Of a stretch of 64,000 nucleotides of DNA, positions 40,400 to 48,048 are shown one piece after another (position 1 is the stretch's first letter; each line of letters begins with the position of its first letter). The stretch spans positions 372,001 to 436,000 of the forward strand of contig JANDJI010000002.1 of the NCBI GenBank assembly GCA_024331125.1, read 5' to 3'. Source of the stretch: Nitrospira sp. Lineage in GTDB: Bacteria > Nitrospirota > Nitrospiria > Nitrospirales > Nitrospiraceae. Position numbers and translations under genes: made by a program. Under the pieces are notes generated by a model, which had not been told where the DNA came from, did not search any database, and saw only the letters and a program-made list of their open reading frames with translations.

Positions 40400-42154
40400 T
40401 CACAGACCGCGCTCCTTCAGGAAGCGTTCTGCATCCTTCACCCGCAGCTCGCCGGAGATGAGCTTCGGCAGCAGCGCGTCGCGGATGGCGGCGAGGGCGC
40501 GGCTCTCTCCGGCAATGTTGTCGATGCGCCTGTACGCTGTTCCAGCGAAGTGGCTAAAGTGTTCTAGCACTTCGGAAATGGGCAAAATGACAGGCTGCGA
40601 CTTTAAGTCTGTCTGAGTAAGCAGTGGCTGCGTAGAACCTCTGTTTAACGACGCATAGTCGATCTGCCGCAGTTGAAAGAAAAGGTACTCGAACGCGGGC
40701 GGCTGATTCGCACGAACCACCAGCGTGTTGTCCGACGGCCAACACGGCGTGGTGATGCGAAACACAGAACCAAGCGTTCCTACTCGCCCCGTCAGCAGAA
40801 TAGGCTCATTGGTGAGCGGCTCGGGAACGAAACCCATCGGACCATTCCCACCCCATAGAGGCACGGAAGCTTGGAGATATGATTCGGTGGTCCGTGCTGT
40901 GGGCCGCTTGCCACTACTTACGTCGGCCATATCCCCAATCGTCCCCACCTCCCACCCCTCCGGAATCTCGCCGAGTTCTGAATCCACCAGGCGGGCGGGG
41001 AACAAGTGGTCGAAAGCGGCGCTTTCAACCACACCCTCATCCCCGGCCCTTCTCCCAGAGGGAGAAGGGGATATTCCCGCACCCCGACCCTCTGCCAAGG
41101 GGAGAGTTTTTGCGGTGGCTTCGACCACTTGGGCGATCGTGCTCAGGATGGATTCGGGCTCGTTGAGCAACTGTTTGTTCGGGAAACGCAAGACCCGGAT
41201 GCCTTGCGCCTTCATCCACGCGTCGCGCTTGTGGTCCTTGCGCTTCTTCTCCGAATGGACCCCGCCGTCGAATTCGATGACAAGGCGGTGCTCGTGACAG
41301 TAGAAGTCGGCGACGTAGTCGCCCAACTGATGCTGCCGCCGGAATTTCAGCCCAAGCAACCGCCGATCCCGCACCATCTCCCAGAAAATCGCTTCGGCAT
41401 GTGTCTGCTTTTTTCGCAGCGCTCGCGCTGTGTCCACCAGGCCGGCCAAGTCGTACCCGCCGCGGTAATGCTCTCTCCCCTCTCCCCTTGGGAGAGGGGC
41501 CGGAGGTGAGGGTTGATTTCGAGCACGGCCGGCGTTGCGCCGCACGGGATCGAAATCAATGAACCACGACTGGAAGAGCGCCCGCGCCGTCGCCTCCAGC
41601 GTCTCGCTCATGCGGCGGTTCAGCTCGATCTCGTCGTCCAGCGTGCCGAGGATGTGGGCGATGGCACGTTGCTCTACCGGCGGCGGCAGGGTGACGTGCA
41701 TGCGCCGCTGATCGGCAAGGCTCACGTACTCCGCCATGTCGGTCTGACTGGCCACACCCTTGAACTGCACATAGAACTCGTTTCCGAACATCCAGTAGAA
41801 CAAGTAGCGCGGTTCGATCACATTTCGGTCTAGCGTCCGCCAAAAGCAAAGCTGCGGCGAGTAGACGAAGCGTGGTGTCTCATCGTGCACAAAGGCGAAG
41901 CGTCCAACAGTACCCTTTGAAGTGAATACGACATCGCCAGGCTGGCTCACCTTGTTGCCGACTCGGAAGAGATGTTCTTCGGGAAAGTGGTCGGCATCGT
42001 CAAAGTGAAACCCGTCTTTGATGTTTCCCGCTCGTGCGAATGGGACACCCGACGCTGCGAGCTCCTCGTTCTTGGCACGGTAGCCGTCGCCGATGGCGAG
42101 AATTCCTGCATCAAGCAACTGGCTGACCTCGTGCCGTTGCCACTCACCCGCCAT
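40400..42154 (-). CDS. hsdS: Type I restriction specificity subunit (HsdS) with an in-frame DUF559 nuclease module
   Basis: A 584-residue frame, much longer than a normal HsdS (about 400-450). Residues 1-213 are the first target-recognition domain and spacer helix (LGTLDDEIELNRRMSETLEA, ending FIDFDPVRRNAGRARN). Residues about 225-345 are a DUF559-type endonuclease domain (TARALRKKQTHAEAIFWEMV, then VADFYCHEHRLVIEFDGGVH). From about 378 the HsdS sequence resumes (LVDSELGEIPEGWEVGTI) with the second domain. The module is bordered by CTCTCCC-type palindromes at 41471-41513 and 41034-41108. The partner hsdM and hsdR are broken, so sequence-specific methylation is unlikely. Confidence 0.85.
   Translation of the reverse strand: MAGEWQRHEVSQLLDAGILAIGDGYRAKNEELAASGVPFARAGNIKDGFHFDDADHFPEEHLFRVGNKVSQPGDVVFTSKGTVGRFAFVHDETPRFVYSPQLCFWRTLDRNVIEPRYLFYWMFGNEFYVQFKGVASQTDMAEYVSLADQRRMHVTLPPPVEQRAIAHILGTLDDEIELNRRMSETLEATARALFQSWFIDFDPVRRNAGRARNQPSPPAPLPRGEGREHYRGGYDLAGLVDTARALRKKQTHAEAIFWEMVRDRRLLGLKFRRQHQLGDYVADFYCHEHRLVIEFDGGVHSEKKRKDHKRDAWMKAQGIRVLRFPNKQLLNEPESILSTIAQVVEATAKTLPLAEGRGAGISPSPSGRRAGDEGVVESAAFDHLFPARLVDSELGEIPEGWEVGTIGDMADVSSGKRPTARTTESYLQASVPLWGGNGPMGFVPEPLTNEPILLTGRVGTLGSVFRITTPCWPSDNTLVVRANQPPAFEYLFFQLRQIDYASLNRGSTQPLLTQTDLKSQPVILPISEVLEHFSHFAGTAYRRIDNIAGESRALAAIRDALLPKLISGELRVKDAERFLKERGL
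41034..41108. repeat. CTCTCCC-type palindromic repeat, 3' border of the DUF559 module in hsdS
   Basis: Two adjacent palindromic units (CTTCTCCCAGAGGGAGAAGG and CTCTGCCAAGGGGAGAG) read through in frame as low-complexity Pro/Gly/Arg sequence. Confidence 0.75.
41471..41513. repeat. CTCTCCC-type palindromic repeat, 5' border of the DUF559 module in hsdS
   Basis: CTCTCCCCTTGGGAGAGG with a GGTGAGGG tail, read through in frame as SPPAPLPRGEG. Confidence 0.75.
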
Positions 42155-42275
42155 ATCCCAGCTCCTTCAGGTTGGCGGTGACCTGCTTGCCGAAGTCTCG
42201 GCGCAGGCAGGTAGCCACGTCGAGCCTGGCTGCGTCGGCTTGATTATTGTGCGGAATTGCGGTCACTCGGTTCAT
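42144..42275 (-). CDS. Linker mini-ORF with hsdM-tail repeat (copy R4)
   Basis: A 43-codon frame whose ATG overlaps the stop of the 42272 gene (ATGA) and whose end overlaps the hsdS start. Its second half encodes a diverged hsdM tail (QADAARLDVAT, then ANLKELGYGG), and CTGAAGGAGCTGGGATATG within it gives the ribosome-binding site and ATG of hsdS. It may be translated only to pass ribosomes on. Confidence 0.6.
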   Translation of the reverse strand: MNRVTAIPHNNQADAARLDVATCLRRDFGKQVTANLKELGYGG

Positions 42276-42949
42276 CCGACCAGGCCTCCAATGAGTCTGG
42301 TAACTCTTTCGACTAGAGCTATACAACCGTCGATCGTTGCGGCACTCTTCACAGCTTCCCACGCCGCAGCGATGATACTCTTGTTCGGATTAGGCTTCGC
42401 CAACTGGGACTGGATGGTGTCGATATCTGCGACCAATTCGAGCTTGCGCGCCTCCAAGATGTCTGACCGTGTTATAGCGTCGCGAAGTTCAACCAGGGCA
42501 GCACCCAGGTCGTCGAACTTCGCATTAATTTGGTTTCCATCGCCAAGAGTAATGATGTTCTGGCCGGTGGCTTCGATCTTGATGCCGTGGAACTTGGGTA
42601 TAGTGAACTCGCCGGGTCCTTCGATTTTGTCTATTCCGGCGGCTGTGATCCTGTAGTAGTTGGTGGACGAGGGAATTACAGTGCCGCCGGGCGCGGTGAA
42701 GGATTTCTCGATGGTGTCCTTCTTTACCCAGCCTTGACTGATGAGGTAGGTGAGATTGCTTTGAACTTCCTGTTGGGTCAGGCCGTGTGAAGCCTTTAGT
42801 TCCTTCTTCACGTCACTGATCTTGACGGCTGATCCTTTCTTGCCGCGGGCGCTGGTTGCATTCTTGTTGCGCTCATAGAAGTATCGAAGCATGATGCGCC
42901 GGATCTCGTTGTTTGGTGGGCGCTCCTGAGCTACCTGTCTCTTAGCCAT
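42272..42949 (-). CDS. Hypothetical protein with winged-helix-like front, inserted in the hsd locus
   Basis: A 225-residue soluble protein. Residues about 10-85 resemble a winged-helix domain (MLRYFYERN, ELKASHGLTQQEVQSNLTYL, ISQGWVKKD). A middle beta-rich part (FHGIKIEATGQNIITLGDGN) and a C-terminal helical part follow. No nuclease motif is seen, and the family is not recognised. The ATG is provided by the preceding hsdM-tail repeat with its AAGGAG. Its place among restriction and toxin genes suggests a defence or regulatory role, which is inference only. Confidence 0.65.
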   Translation of the reverse strand: MAKRQVAQERPPNNEIRRIMLRYFYERNKNATSARGKKGSAVKISDVKKELKASHGLTQQEVQSNLTYLISQGWVKKDTIEKSFTAPGGTVIPSSTNYYRITAAGIDKIEGPGEFTIPKFHGIKIEATGQNIITLGDGNQINAKFDDLGAALVELRDAITRSDILEARKLELVADIDTIQSQLAKPNPNKSIIAAAWEAVKSAATIDGCIALVERVTRLIGGLVG

Positions 42950-43037
42950 ACCCCAGCTCCTTCAGGTTGGCGGCGATGGCGGCGTCGAGCCTGGCGGCCT
43001 CGGTCGGCTGCTCGGAAGCCACGCACTCCGGCCTCAT
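42942..43037 (-). CDS. Linker mini-ORF with hsdM-tail repeat (copy R3)
   Basis: A 31-codon frame starting on the hepT stop (ATGA) and consisting almost wholly of the repeated tail (EAARLDAAIAANLKELGYG). The AAGGAG within it sits 10 bases before the ATG of the 42949 gene, and its own stop overlaps that gene's first codons. Confidence 0.6.
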   Translation of the reverse strand: MRPECVASEQPTEAARLDAAIAANLKELGYG

Positions 43038-43378
43038 TCCCGGTCCTCCAATGCCTTAAGAAGCTTCTCGACGGCGCACTTGAAACCGGGAAGATCGCGC
43101 TCCACGGTCTTCCAGACCTCCCCGAGGTCTACTCCGAAGTATTCGTGAACCAGCACGTTGCGCATCGCGACGATCTGAGGCCACGGTACCTCCGGGTGCG
43201 CCTCGTGAAAATCCTGGCCGAGGTTGGCCGCAGCCTCACCGATGATCTGAATGTGGTGAAATACCCAGACCTGGATCAGCTCGTCCTGCTCGAAAGCCTG
43301 GCGGCCGCGGGCGGCGTAGCGTTCGATCCGGGCGATGGCATCCAGGATGTCCCGGAGGCGCTCCTTCGGGTCTCTCAT
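43034..43378 (-). CDS. hepT: HepT-like toxin (HEPN domain)
   Basis: A 114-residue HEPN protein. The active pattern RxxxxH is present in MRNVLVHEYFGV, as in HepT ribonucleases. The front ERLRDILDAIARIERYA is typical. It overlaps mntA (ATGA), the usual order of the MntA-HepT toxin-antitoxin pair, in which MntA adds AMP to a tyrosine of HepT; here the target could be the tyrosine in HEYFG. The module looks intact. Confidence 0.88.
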   Translation of the reverse strand: MRDPKERLRDILDAIARIERYAARGRQAFEQDELIQVWVFHHIQIIGEAAANLGQDFHEAHPEVPWPQIVAMRNVLVHEYFGVDLGEVWKTVERDLPGFKCAVEKLLKALEDRE

Positions 43379-43665
43379 AGTGGGACCGCCTCCCTCAGTA
43401 CCCGATCCCGAATGCGCGGCTTGATGCCGCGATCGCTTACCACATCCACCTTGCAGCCGAGGAGTTCCTGCAGTTCGAGCCAGAGAGCCGCGTGGTCGAG
43501 CAGGCTGCGTCCAGCCTCGAATTCGACAAGGAGATCGATGTCGCTTTGCTCGTCCGCTTCGCCACGGGCCACGGAGCCAAAGACGCGCACATTACGCGCG
43601 CCGTGCTTGGCGGCGACCCGCAGGATCTCCTCCCGTTTCTCTTTCAGCAGTTGCTCAACGGTCAT
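43375..43665 (-). CDS. mntA: MntA-like nucleotidyltransferase antitoxin
   Basis: A 96-residue minimal nucleotidyltransferase. The catalytic pattern GSVARGEADEQSDIDLLVEF shows the GSxxRG loop and the DxD pair, with a third acid in KVDVVSD. It is the antitoxin partner of the following HEPN toxin. The start codon is supplied by the hsdM-tail repeat R2 (AAGGAG before ATG), overlapping the end of the fic remnant. Confidence 0.88.
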   Translation of the reverse strand: MTVEQLLKEKREEILRVAAKHGARNVRVFGSVARGEADEQSDIDLLVEFEAGRSLLDHAALWLELQELLGCKVDVVSDRGIKPRIRDRVLREAVPL

Positions 43666-44380
43666 ACCCCGGCTCCTTCAGGTTGGCCTGCCTGACCGGG
43701 AGGCAGGCGGCGATCGCGGCATCGAGCCTGGCAGCCTCGGCCTGCTCGCGGAGCGTTTCGCGGCATGTTCCGTGTATCATGGCTGCTTCTCCAAGGAAAC
43801 GCTCGAGATCGGCCAGCGCCTGGGGCACCTCATGAGGAGGTGGAGGAACAAACGCCGCCTCCGCGAGTGTGCAGCCGGCCGGTCCGATCCAGTTCTGGCT
43901 GGTGCGCAGCTCGCCAGGAGCCAGCCGCCCGCCACGCACCCCGCGCAGGAGCTCGGCGTGAATCTCTTTGATCAGGTGAACGGAGACGGGCAGGGTGGCC
44001 AGCCGCGCCAAGCCGTGGTTCATCGCTCGCACATAGTTGCTGACTTCACGCACGTCATCGGGCGTGGCAGGGTCGAAGAGTTTGGCTTCGGCAGCCAGTA
44101 GGTTTTGTAGCGAGCTTTGTGTGCCTTCGATCTGGCTAGAGAGTACCGCCTCTTTGCGCACGTACATGAAGACGAAGAGATCGGGATTGGGTAAGGTCAG
44201 TATGGCGCCATCCAGTCGTCCTAAGGCGTAGTCGGCTTTGGAAAGGAGCGCTTGCAGCGGGCCGCTCAAAGCAATTGGGGGGTCAGGCGGCAGGGGCTTG
44301 GGGATAAAAGCACGGTACCTGGAGGGCTGACGAACGTACTGCCCCGCCCGATGCTCCTTGTTGTCGGCTGCGTTGATCAT
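43655..44380 (-). pseudogene. fic: Fic-family protein, truncated and fused to an hsdM-tail repeat (copy R2)
   Basis: The 241-residue frame begins as a normal Fic_N-type protein (RYRAFIPKPLPPDPPI, then KEAVLSSQIEGTQSSL, EVSNYVRAMNHGL, GELRTSQNWIGP) and reaches LADLERFLGE. There it breaks off, so the catalytic HPFxxGNGR motif that should follow is absent. It ends in a duplicate of the hsdM tail (REQAEAARLDAAIA, then ANLKEPGYDR) containing a 19-base insertion with an 8-bp stem. The kept segment SSQIEGT is the inhibitory or substrate-side motif. AMP transfer is not possible. Confidence 0.8.
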
Positions 44381-44457
44381 GCGAGCACTTCCCATCCATG
44401 TTCAACGGAGCGTTTACTATGGAGCCTGCTCGAACCTGTAGTAAACGCTCGGTTCAT
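44377..44457 (-). CDS. Linker mini-ORF between hsdM and fic, with palindrome
   Basis: A 26-codon frame that starts on the hsdM stop (ATGA) and ends on the fic start (ATGA). It contains an inverted repeat: GAGCGTTTACTA at 44408-44419 and its exact complement at 44439-44450. It probably serves only as a translational bridge over an inserted palindrome. Confidence 0.5.
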   Translation of the reverse strand: MNRAFTTGSSRLHSKRSVEHGWEVLA

Positions 44458-44688
44458 AAAAAGCCCAGCTCCTTCAGGTTCCTGGCGATCGCGGCATCCA
44501 GTTTCGCGGCTTCGGCCTGCTGCTCGCGCAGTTGCGCCACAAGCCGCTGCATCTTCTCCTCGAACGGCTCGCCGTCGTCTGCCTGCGCCTCGGCGCCGAC
44601 GTAGCGGCCGGGGGTGAGCACGTGGCCGTGCTGGCGGATGTCATCAAGGGTGGCGGACCGGCAAAATCCTGGAACATCGCGATACCCG

Positions 44689-44717
44689 GTAGGGGCGGGT
44701 TCTGAACCCGCCCCTAC
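44689..44717. repeat. GTAGGGGC palindrome inserted in hsdM
   Basis: A perfect 29-base palindrome (arms GTAGGGGCGGGTTC), in frame, adding about ten residues ([10 protein letters not shown]) to HsdM. The same ten residues occur at the IS256 target in the RAYT gene. Confidence 0.9.
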
Positions 44718-44880
44718 GGAACCTGACCCTGCACCATCCCGCCAGGCGTGGTAGGTCTCAGCGATGCGGGCAATCTCTTCGTCGGTGAGTTCCCGGTGGG
44801 TGCGGTCCACCAGCCTGCCCATCTTCTTTGCATCAATAAAAAGAACTTCCCCGCGCCGGTCACGCAACCGATGGGCAGGC

Positions 44881-44936
44881 CCCTCACCCCGACCCTCTCC
44901 CAGTGGGAGAGGGTGACGCGTAGCGGCGGGTGAGGG
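44881..44936. repeat. CTCTCCC-type palindromic repeat inserted in hsdM
   Basis: Contains CCCTCTCCCAGTGGGAGAGG and flanking CCCTCACC/GGTGAGGG. It is in frame and adds about 20 residues (around [13 protein letters not shown]) to HsdM. Confidence 0.8.
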
Positions 44937-44976
44937 TTGCCCGCGCTTATCGCGGGCGAGGAACCAGAGGCAGGCG

Positions 44977-45014
<38 letters not shown>

Positions 45015-45380
45015 CACCATGCAGTCCACGAGGTCGGCCTCGATGATATTCTTGCGGATCTCACCCTCGCCGGACTGGTTCGACGACATCGAGCCGTTGG
45101 CCAGCACGAAGCCGGCGACACCGGTCGGCGCGAGATGGTGGATGATGTGTTGGACCCACGCGAAGTTGGCGTTGCCCACGGGCGGCACACCGTACTTCCA
45201 TCGCTTGTCCTCGCGCAGGCGTTCGCCGCCCCAGTCGGAGACATTGAACGGCGGATTGGCGAGGATGAAGTCGGCCTTCAGGTCGGGGAAGCGGTCGTTG
45301 TGGAAGGTGTCGCCGTGCGCGATCTGGCCTTCGATCCCACGGATGGCGAGGTTCATCTTGGCGAGCCGCCAAGTGGTGAT

Positions 45381-45407
45381 GTAGGGGCGATTCATGAATC
45401 GCCCCTG
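45381..45407. repeat. GTAGGGGC palindrome at the 5' break of hsdM
   Basis: GTAGGGGCGATTC and its complement GAATCGCCCCT, with a one-base loop. It marks the point where HsdM homology begins. Confidence 0.75.
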
Positions 45408-45443
45408 TTGCTTTTTCTTTTGAGGCATGTCGCGACGCTCCAC

Positions 45444-45730
45444 AATCAGTCCAACAATGGGAGAGATCGTCTATGCGAGTTGGGGTTGCTGTCTTGCCAT
45501 TGACCATCCTCGATGACGGCGAGATTGTTGAGCAGAGGCGGTGCGTTGTCAATGGCGTTGGTCTTGTGTCGTCCCGTCGGGCTTGGGCCGATCATCGACC
45601 AGGCGGGATGACCGGCCAATCGAGCCACGGCGGTGCCAGGGAGCGTCATTGAAGAGCCATTGAATTGACTCTCTCCAGACCCGTTTCTATAATGCCGCAG
45701 CGACAAGTTGACAGGCCTTTCCAGAGACGC
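45444..45730. other. Intergenic stretch between hsdM and the GlmL-like cluster
   Basis: No plus-strand gene is seen. A minus-strand frame of 67 codons (45446-45649) exists but is not recognised and has no clear ribosome-binding site. This is probably the border of the accessory region. Confidence 0.3.
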
Positions 45731-46174
45731 ATGTCTTCCATTCTCAAACCATCGTGGGCTCAGACGTGGAGCAGGGTTCAAGCGGGGGTCCGCCACGCCT
45801 TTGCGACTCAACCCGAGAACATGGTCTTGTCTTCGGAAGATCAGGCTTTGCTGGATCGCATCGCCGAGGCTGTTGTGCAAAGGGGGATGGCCGCACCGGC
45901 GACGGTGTTCCTGGAATCGCTCGCGCCGATGAACTTTGTGGGCAGCCAGGCGCTGCACGTCTTGGCTCCTCTTTTCGAGGTGGCCCTGGATGCCAAGACA
46001 TTGGACCAGGCGGCTCGATTGCTTGAACGCCGAGACACGATCGAGCGGCTGGTCACGTTGATTGAGGTGAAGTCCTCGTCCCATTCTTCGTCTTCCCCCA
46101 CGCCGGGGCAGGCTCCCACCCACGCTGCGGTTCACGCTCCGCTTCATGCTCCTAAAGGAACGTCGGCTCGATGA
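45731..46174 (+). CDS. Hypothetical protein, first gene of the GlmL-like cluster
   Basis: A 147-residue soluble, helical protein (SSEDQALLDRIAEAVVQRGM, FLESLAPMNFVGSQALHVLA, LEVALDAKTLDQAARLLERRD by pattern) with a Ser/Thr/His/Pro-rich tail. FLESLAPMNFVGSQA resembles small proteins seen next to ASKHA ATPase genes, but the family is not named. The ATG at 45731 is chosen over an upstream ATG because homology-like sequence starts there. The stop overlaps the next gene's ATG (ATGA). Confidence 0.65.
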   Translation: MSSILKPSWAQTWSRVQAGVRHAFATQPENMVLSSEDQALLDRIAEAVVQRGMAAPATVFLESLAPMNFVGSQALHVLAPLFEVALDAKTLDQAARLLERRDTIERLVTLIEVKSSSHSSSSPTPGQAPTHAAVHAPLHAPKGTSAR

Positions 46175-48000
46175 CGGGTGCCGCCTCGAACGATCCTCCG
46201 GCTTCTCGCCCGCTCCGGGTGGTCGTGGCGACCGACTGTGGCAGCACCACAACCAAGGCGATTTTGATCGAAAAGATCGGCGATGAATACCGCCAGACCT
46301 ATCGTGGTGAAGCCCCGACCACGGTCGAAGCGCCCTTCGAGGACGTGACCCGTGGGGTGCTCAATGCGATCGCCGAGATTGAAGAACTCTCCGGTCGCAA
46401 GATTCTGGACGGCGACCGGATCCTGACTCCTTGCAAGGACGACAAGACCGGCGTGGATCTCTATATTTCGACCAGCAGCGCCGGAGGCGGCTTGCAGATG
46501 ATGGTGACGGGGGTCGTGCAGAACATGACTGGCGAGAGCGCCCAGCGGGCCGCGTTGGGAGCGGGGGCGATCGTGATCGACGTGTTGGCCTCCAACGACG
46601 GGCGACTGCCGCACGAAAAGATCGAACGGATCAGGACGATGAGGCCCGACATGATTTTGATGTCGGGAGGAACGGACGGCGGCGCGGTGACCCATGTGGT
46701 GGAAATGGCGGAATATATCGCGGCGGCGGAGCCACGCCCACGGTTCGGCGCGACCTACAAACTGCCGCTGATCTATGCCGGGAATAAGGCCGCGCAGGGG
46801 CAGGTGCAAAAGATTTTGGGAGACAGAACCGCGCTGGTGATGACCGAGAACATCCGTCCTGTCCTGGAAAGGGAAAACCTCGGACCGGCGCGCCATAAGA
46901 TCCACGACCTGTTCCTTGAACATGTGATGCAACAGGCTCCGGGCTATAAAAAACTCATGGAGATGACCGGCGCGCCGATCATGCCGACGCCGGCCGCGGT
47001 CGGGTTGATCATGGAAACGATCGCGAAACGGGAACAGATCAATCTGATTGGGGTTGATATCGGCGGAGCTACCACGGACGTTTTCTCCGTATTCGATGGC
47101 ACGTTCAACCGAACGGTGAGCGCCAACTTGGGGATGTCATACAGTGTGTCCAATGTGCTGGCCGAGGCGGGCCTGGCCAACATCATGCGGTGGGTGCCGT
47201 TTACGATCGACGAGCAGACGTTGCGCAATCGGATCAAAAACAAGATGATCCGCCCGACGACGATCCCGCAAACGTTGGATGAGTTGCAGATCGAGCAGGC
47301 CATCGCCCGCGAAGCGTTACGGCTCGCGTTGATCCATCACAAGTCCCTCGCGACCGCCTTAAAAGGCGTGCAACAGGAACGGACGATTTCGGATGTCTTT
47401 GAACAACAGACTTCCGGCAAAACCTTGATCGACATGTTGAAGTTGGATCTGATCGTCGGCAGCGGCGGGATTCTGTCCCATGCGCCACGCCGGGTTCAGG
47501 CCATGATGATGATGGTCGATGCCTACGAGCCGTTGGGGGTGACGAGATTGTCAGTGGACAGTATCTTCATGATGCCGCACCTGGGTGTCCTCTCGACGAT
47601 TGATGAGAAAGCCGCGACGGACGTATTCGTTCGCGACTGTATGGTCTATCTGGGGACCTGTGTGGCGCCGATCGGGCAAGGAAAAGTGGGGGATCGGTGC
47701 GCCGACTATGAGATCACCTTTCCTGACGGCAGAGTCGTCACCGACCACCTCAAGTTCGGCGATCTGCGGCTCTATCCGCTTGGGGTGGGGGAGCAGGCGA
47801 CCGTGACGGTGCGGCCGGTCAAGGGGGTCAATCTCGGGGCCGGCTCTGGGACCCCCATGACAAAGACGGTTCATGGCGGCGTCGTGGGGCTGCTGCTTGA
47901 TGGAAGAGGGCGTCCCTTGCAACTGCCGGCTGATCAACAGGCTCGTATTTCCTTGTTGACCACCTGGTACCAGGCCGTGGGCCTCTACCCTTCTTTGTAA
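46171..48000 (+). CDS. GlmL/MutL-like ASKHA-fold ATPase
   Basis: A 609-residue protein of the GlmL/MutL family (PF13941 type). The phosphate loops of the actin/Hsp70/sugar-kinase fold are visible: VVVATDCGSTTTKAILIEKI at the start and LIGVDIGGATTDVFSVFDG in the middle; LIVGSGGILSHAPRR comes later. Family members next to glutamate mutase are thought to protect or reactivate that B12 enzyme. No mutase genes are here; the neighbours are membrane proteins, so the role is probably different. It is coupled to the preceding gene. Confidence 0.85.
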   Translation: MTGAASNDPPASRPLRVVVATDCGSTTTKAILIEKIGDEYRQTYRGEAPTTVEAPFEDVTRGVLNAIAEIEELSGRKILDGDRILTPCKDDKTGVDLYISTSSAGGGLQMMVTGVVQNMTGESAQRAALGAGAIVIDVLASNDGRLPHEKIERIRTMRPDMILMSGGTDGGAVTHVVEMAEYIAAAEPRPRFGATYKLPLIYAGNKAAQGQVQKILGDRTALVMTENIRPVLERENLGPARHKIHDLFLEHVMQQAPGYKKLMEMTGAPIMPTPAAVGLIMETIAKREQINLIGVDIGGATTDVFSVFDGTFNRTVSANLGMSYSVSNVLAEAGLANIMRWVPFTIDEQTLRNRIKNKMIRPTTIPQTLDELQIEQAIAREALRLALIHHKSLATALKGVQQERTISDVFEQQTSGKTLIDMLKLDLIVGSGGILSHAPRRVQAMMMMVDAYEPLGVTRLSVDSIFMMPHLGVLSTIDEKAATDVFVRDCMVYLGTCVAPIGQGKVGDRCADYEITFPDGRVVTDHLKFGDLRLYPLGVGEQATVTVRPVKGVNLGAGSGTPMTKTVHGGVVGLLLDGRGRPLQLPADQQARISLLTTWYQAVGLYPSL

Positions 48001-48048
48001 GCCGTGGCTCTTTACTGAGAACCGACAACCGAGAACTGACAACTCACC

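Larger units (their letters stand above)
38406..40403 (-). pseudogene. REP-associated tyrosine transposase (RAYT, IS200-like), split by an IS256-family element
   Basis: The N-terminal part (40403 down to 40090) encodes HHRRSIRLKGYDYSQDGAYF, CTHNR and the HUH-type motif MPNHVHGIV. The C-terminal part (38687 down to 38406) encodes [20 protein letters not shown] and [19 protein letters not shown] with the catalytic tyrosine region. Removing 38688-40089 and one target copy joins them in frame through [10 protein letters not shown] to one protein of about 199 residues. The joint is itself a GTAGGGGC-type palindrome. The GTG start overlaps the hsdS stop. Confidence 0.85.

Noticed and set aside
38270..44940. 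Possible CRISPR array from the repeated palindromes
   Set aside because: The repeats are few, of two different kinds, irregularly spaced and read through inside coding frames; no spacers of even length and no cas genes.
45446..45649. 67-codon minus-strand frame between hsdM and the GlmL-like cluster
   Set aside because: No ribosome-binding site, no recognised domain, and overlapped by other open frames; left as intergenic.
46171..48000. Naming the ASKHA ATPase as the DNA-repair protein MutL
   Set aside because: The family name MutL here refers to the glutamate mutase-associated protein; the DNA mismatch-repair MutL has a different (GHKL) ATPase fold not seen in this sequence.
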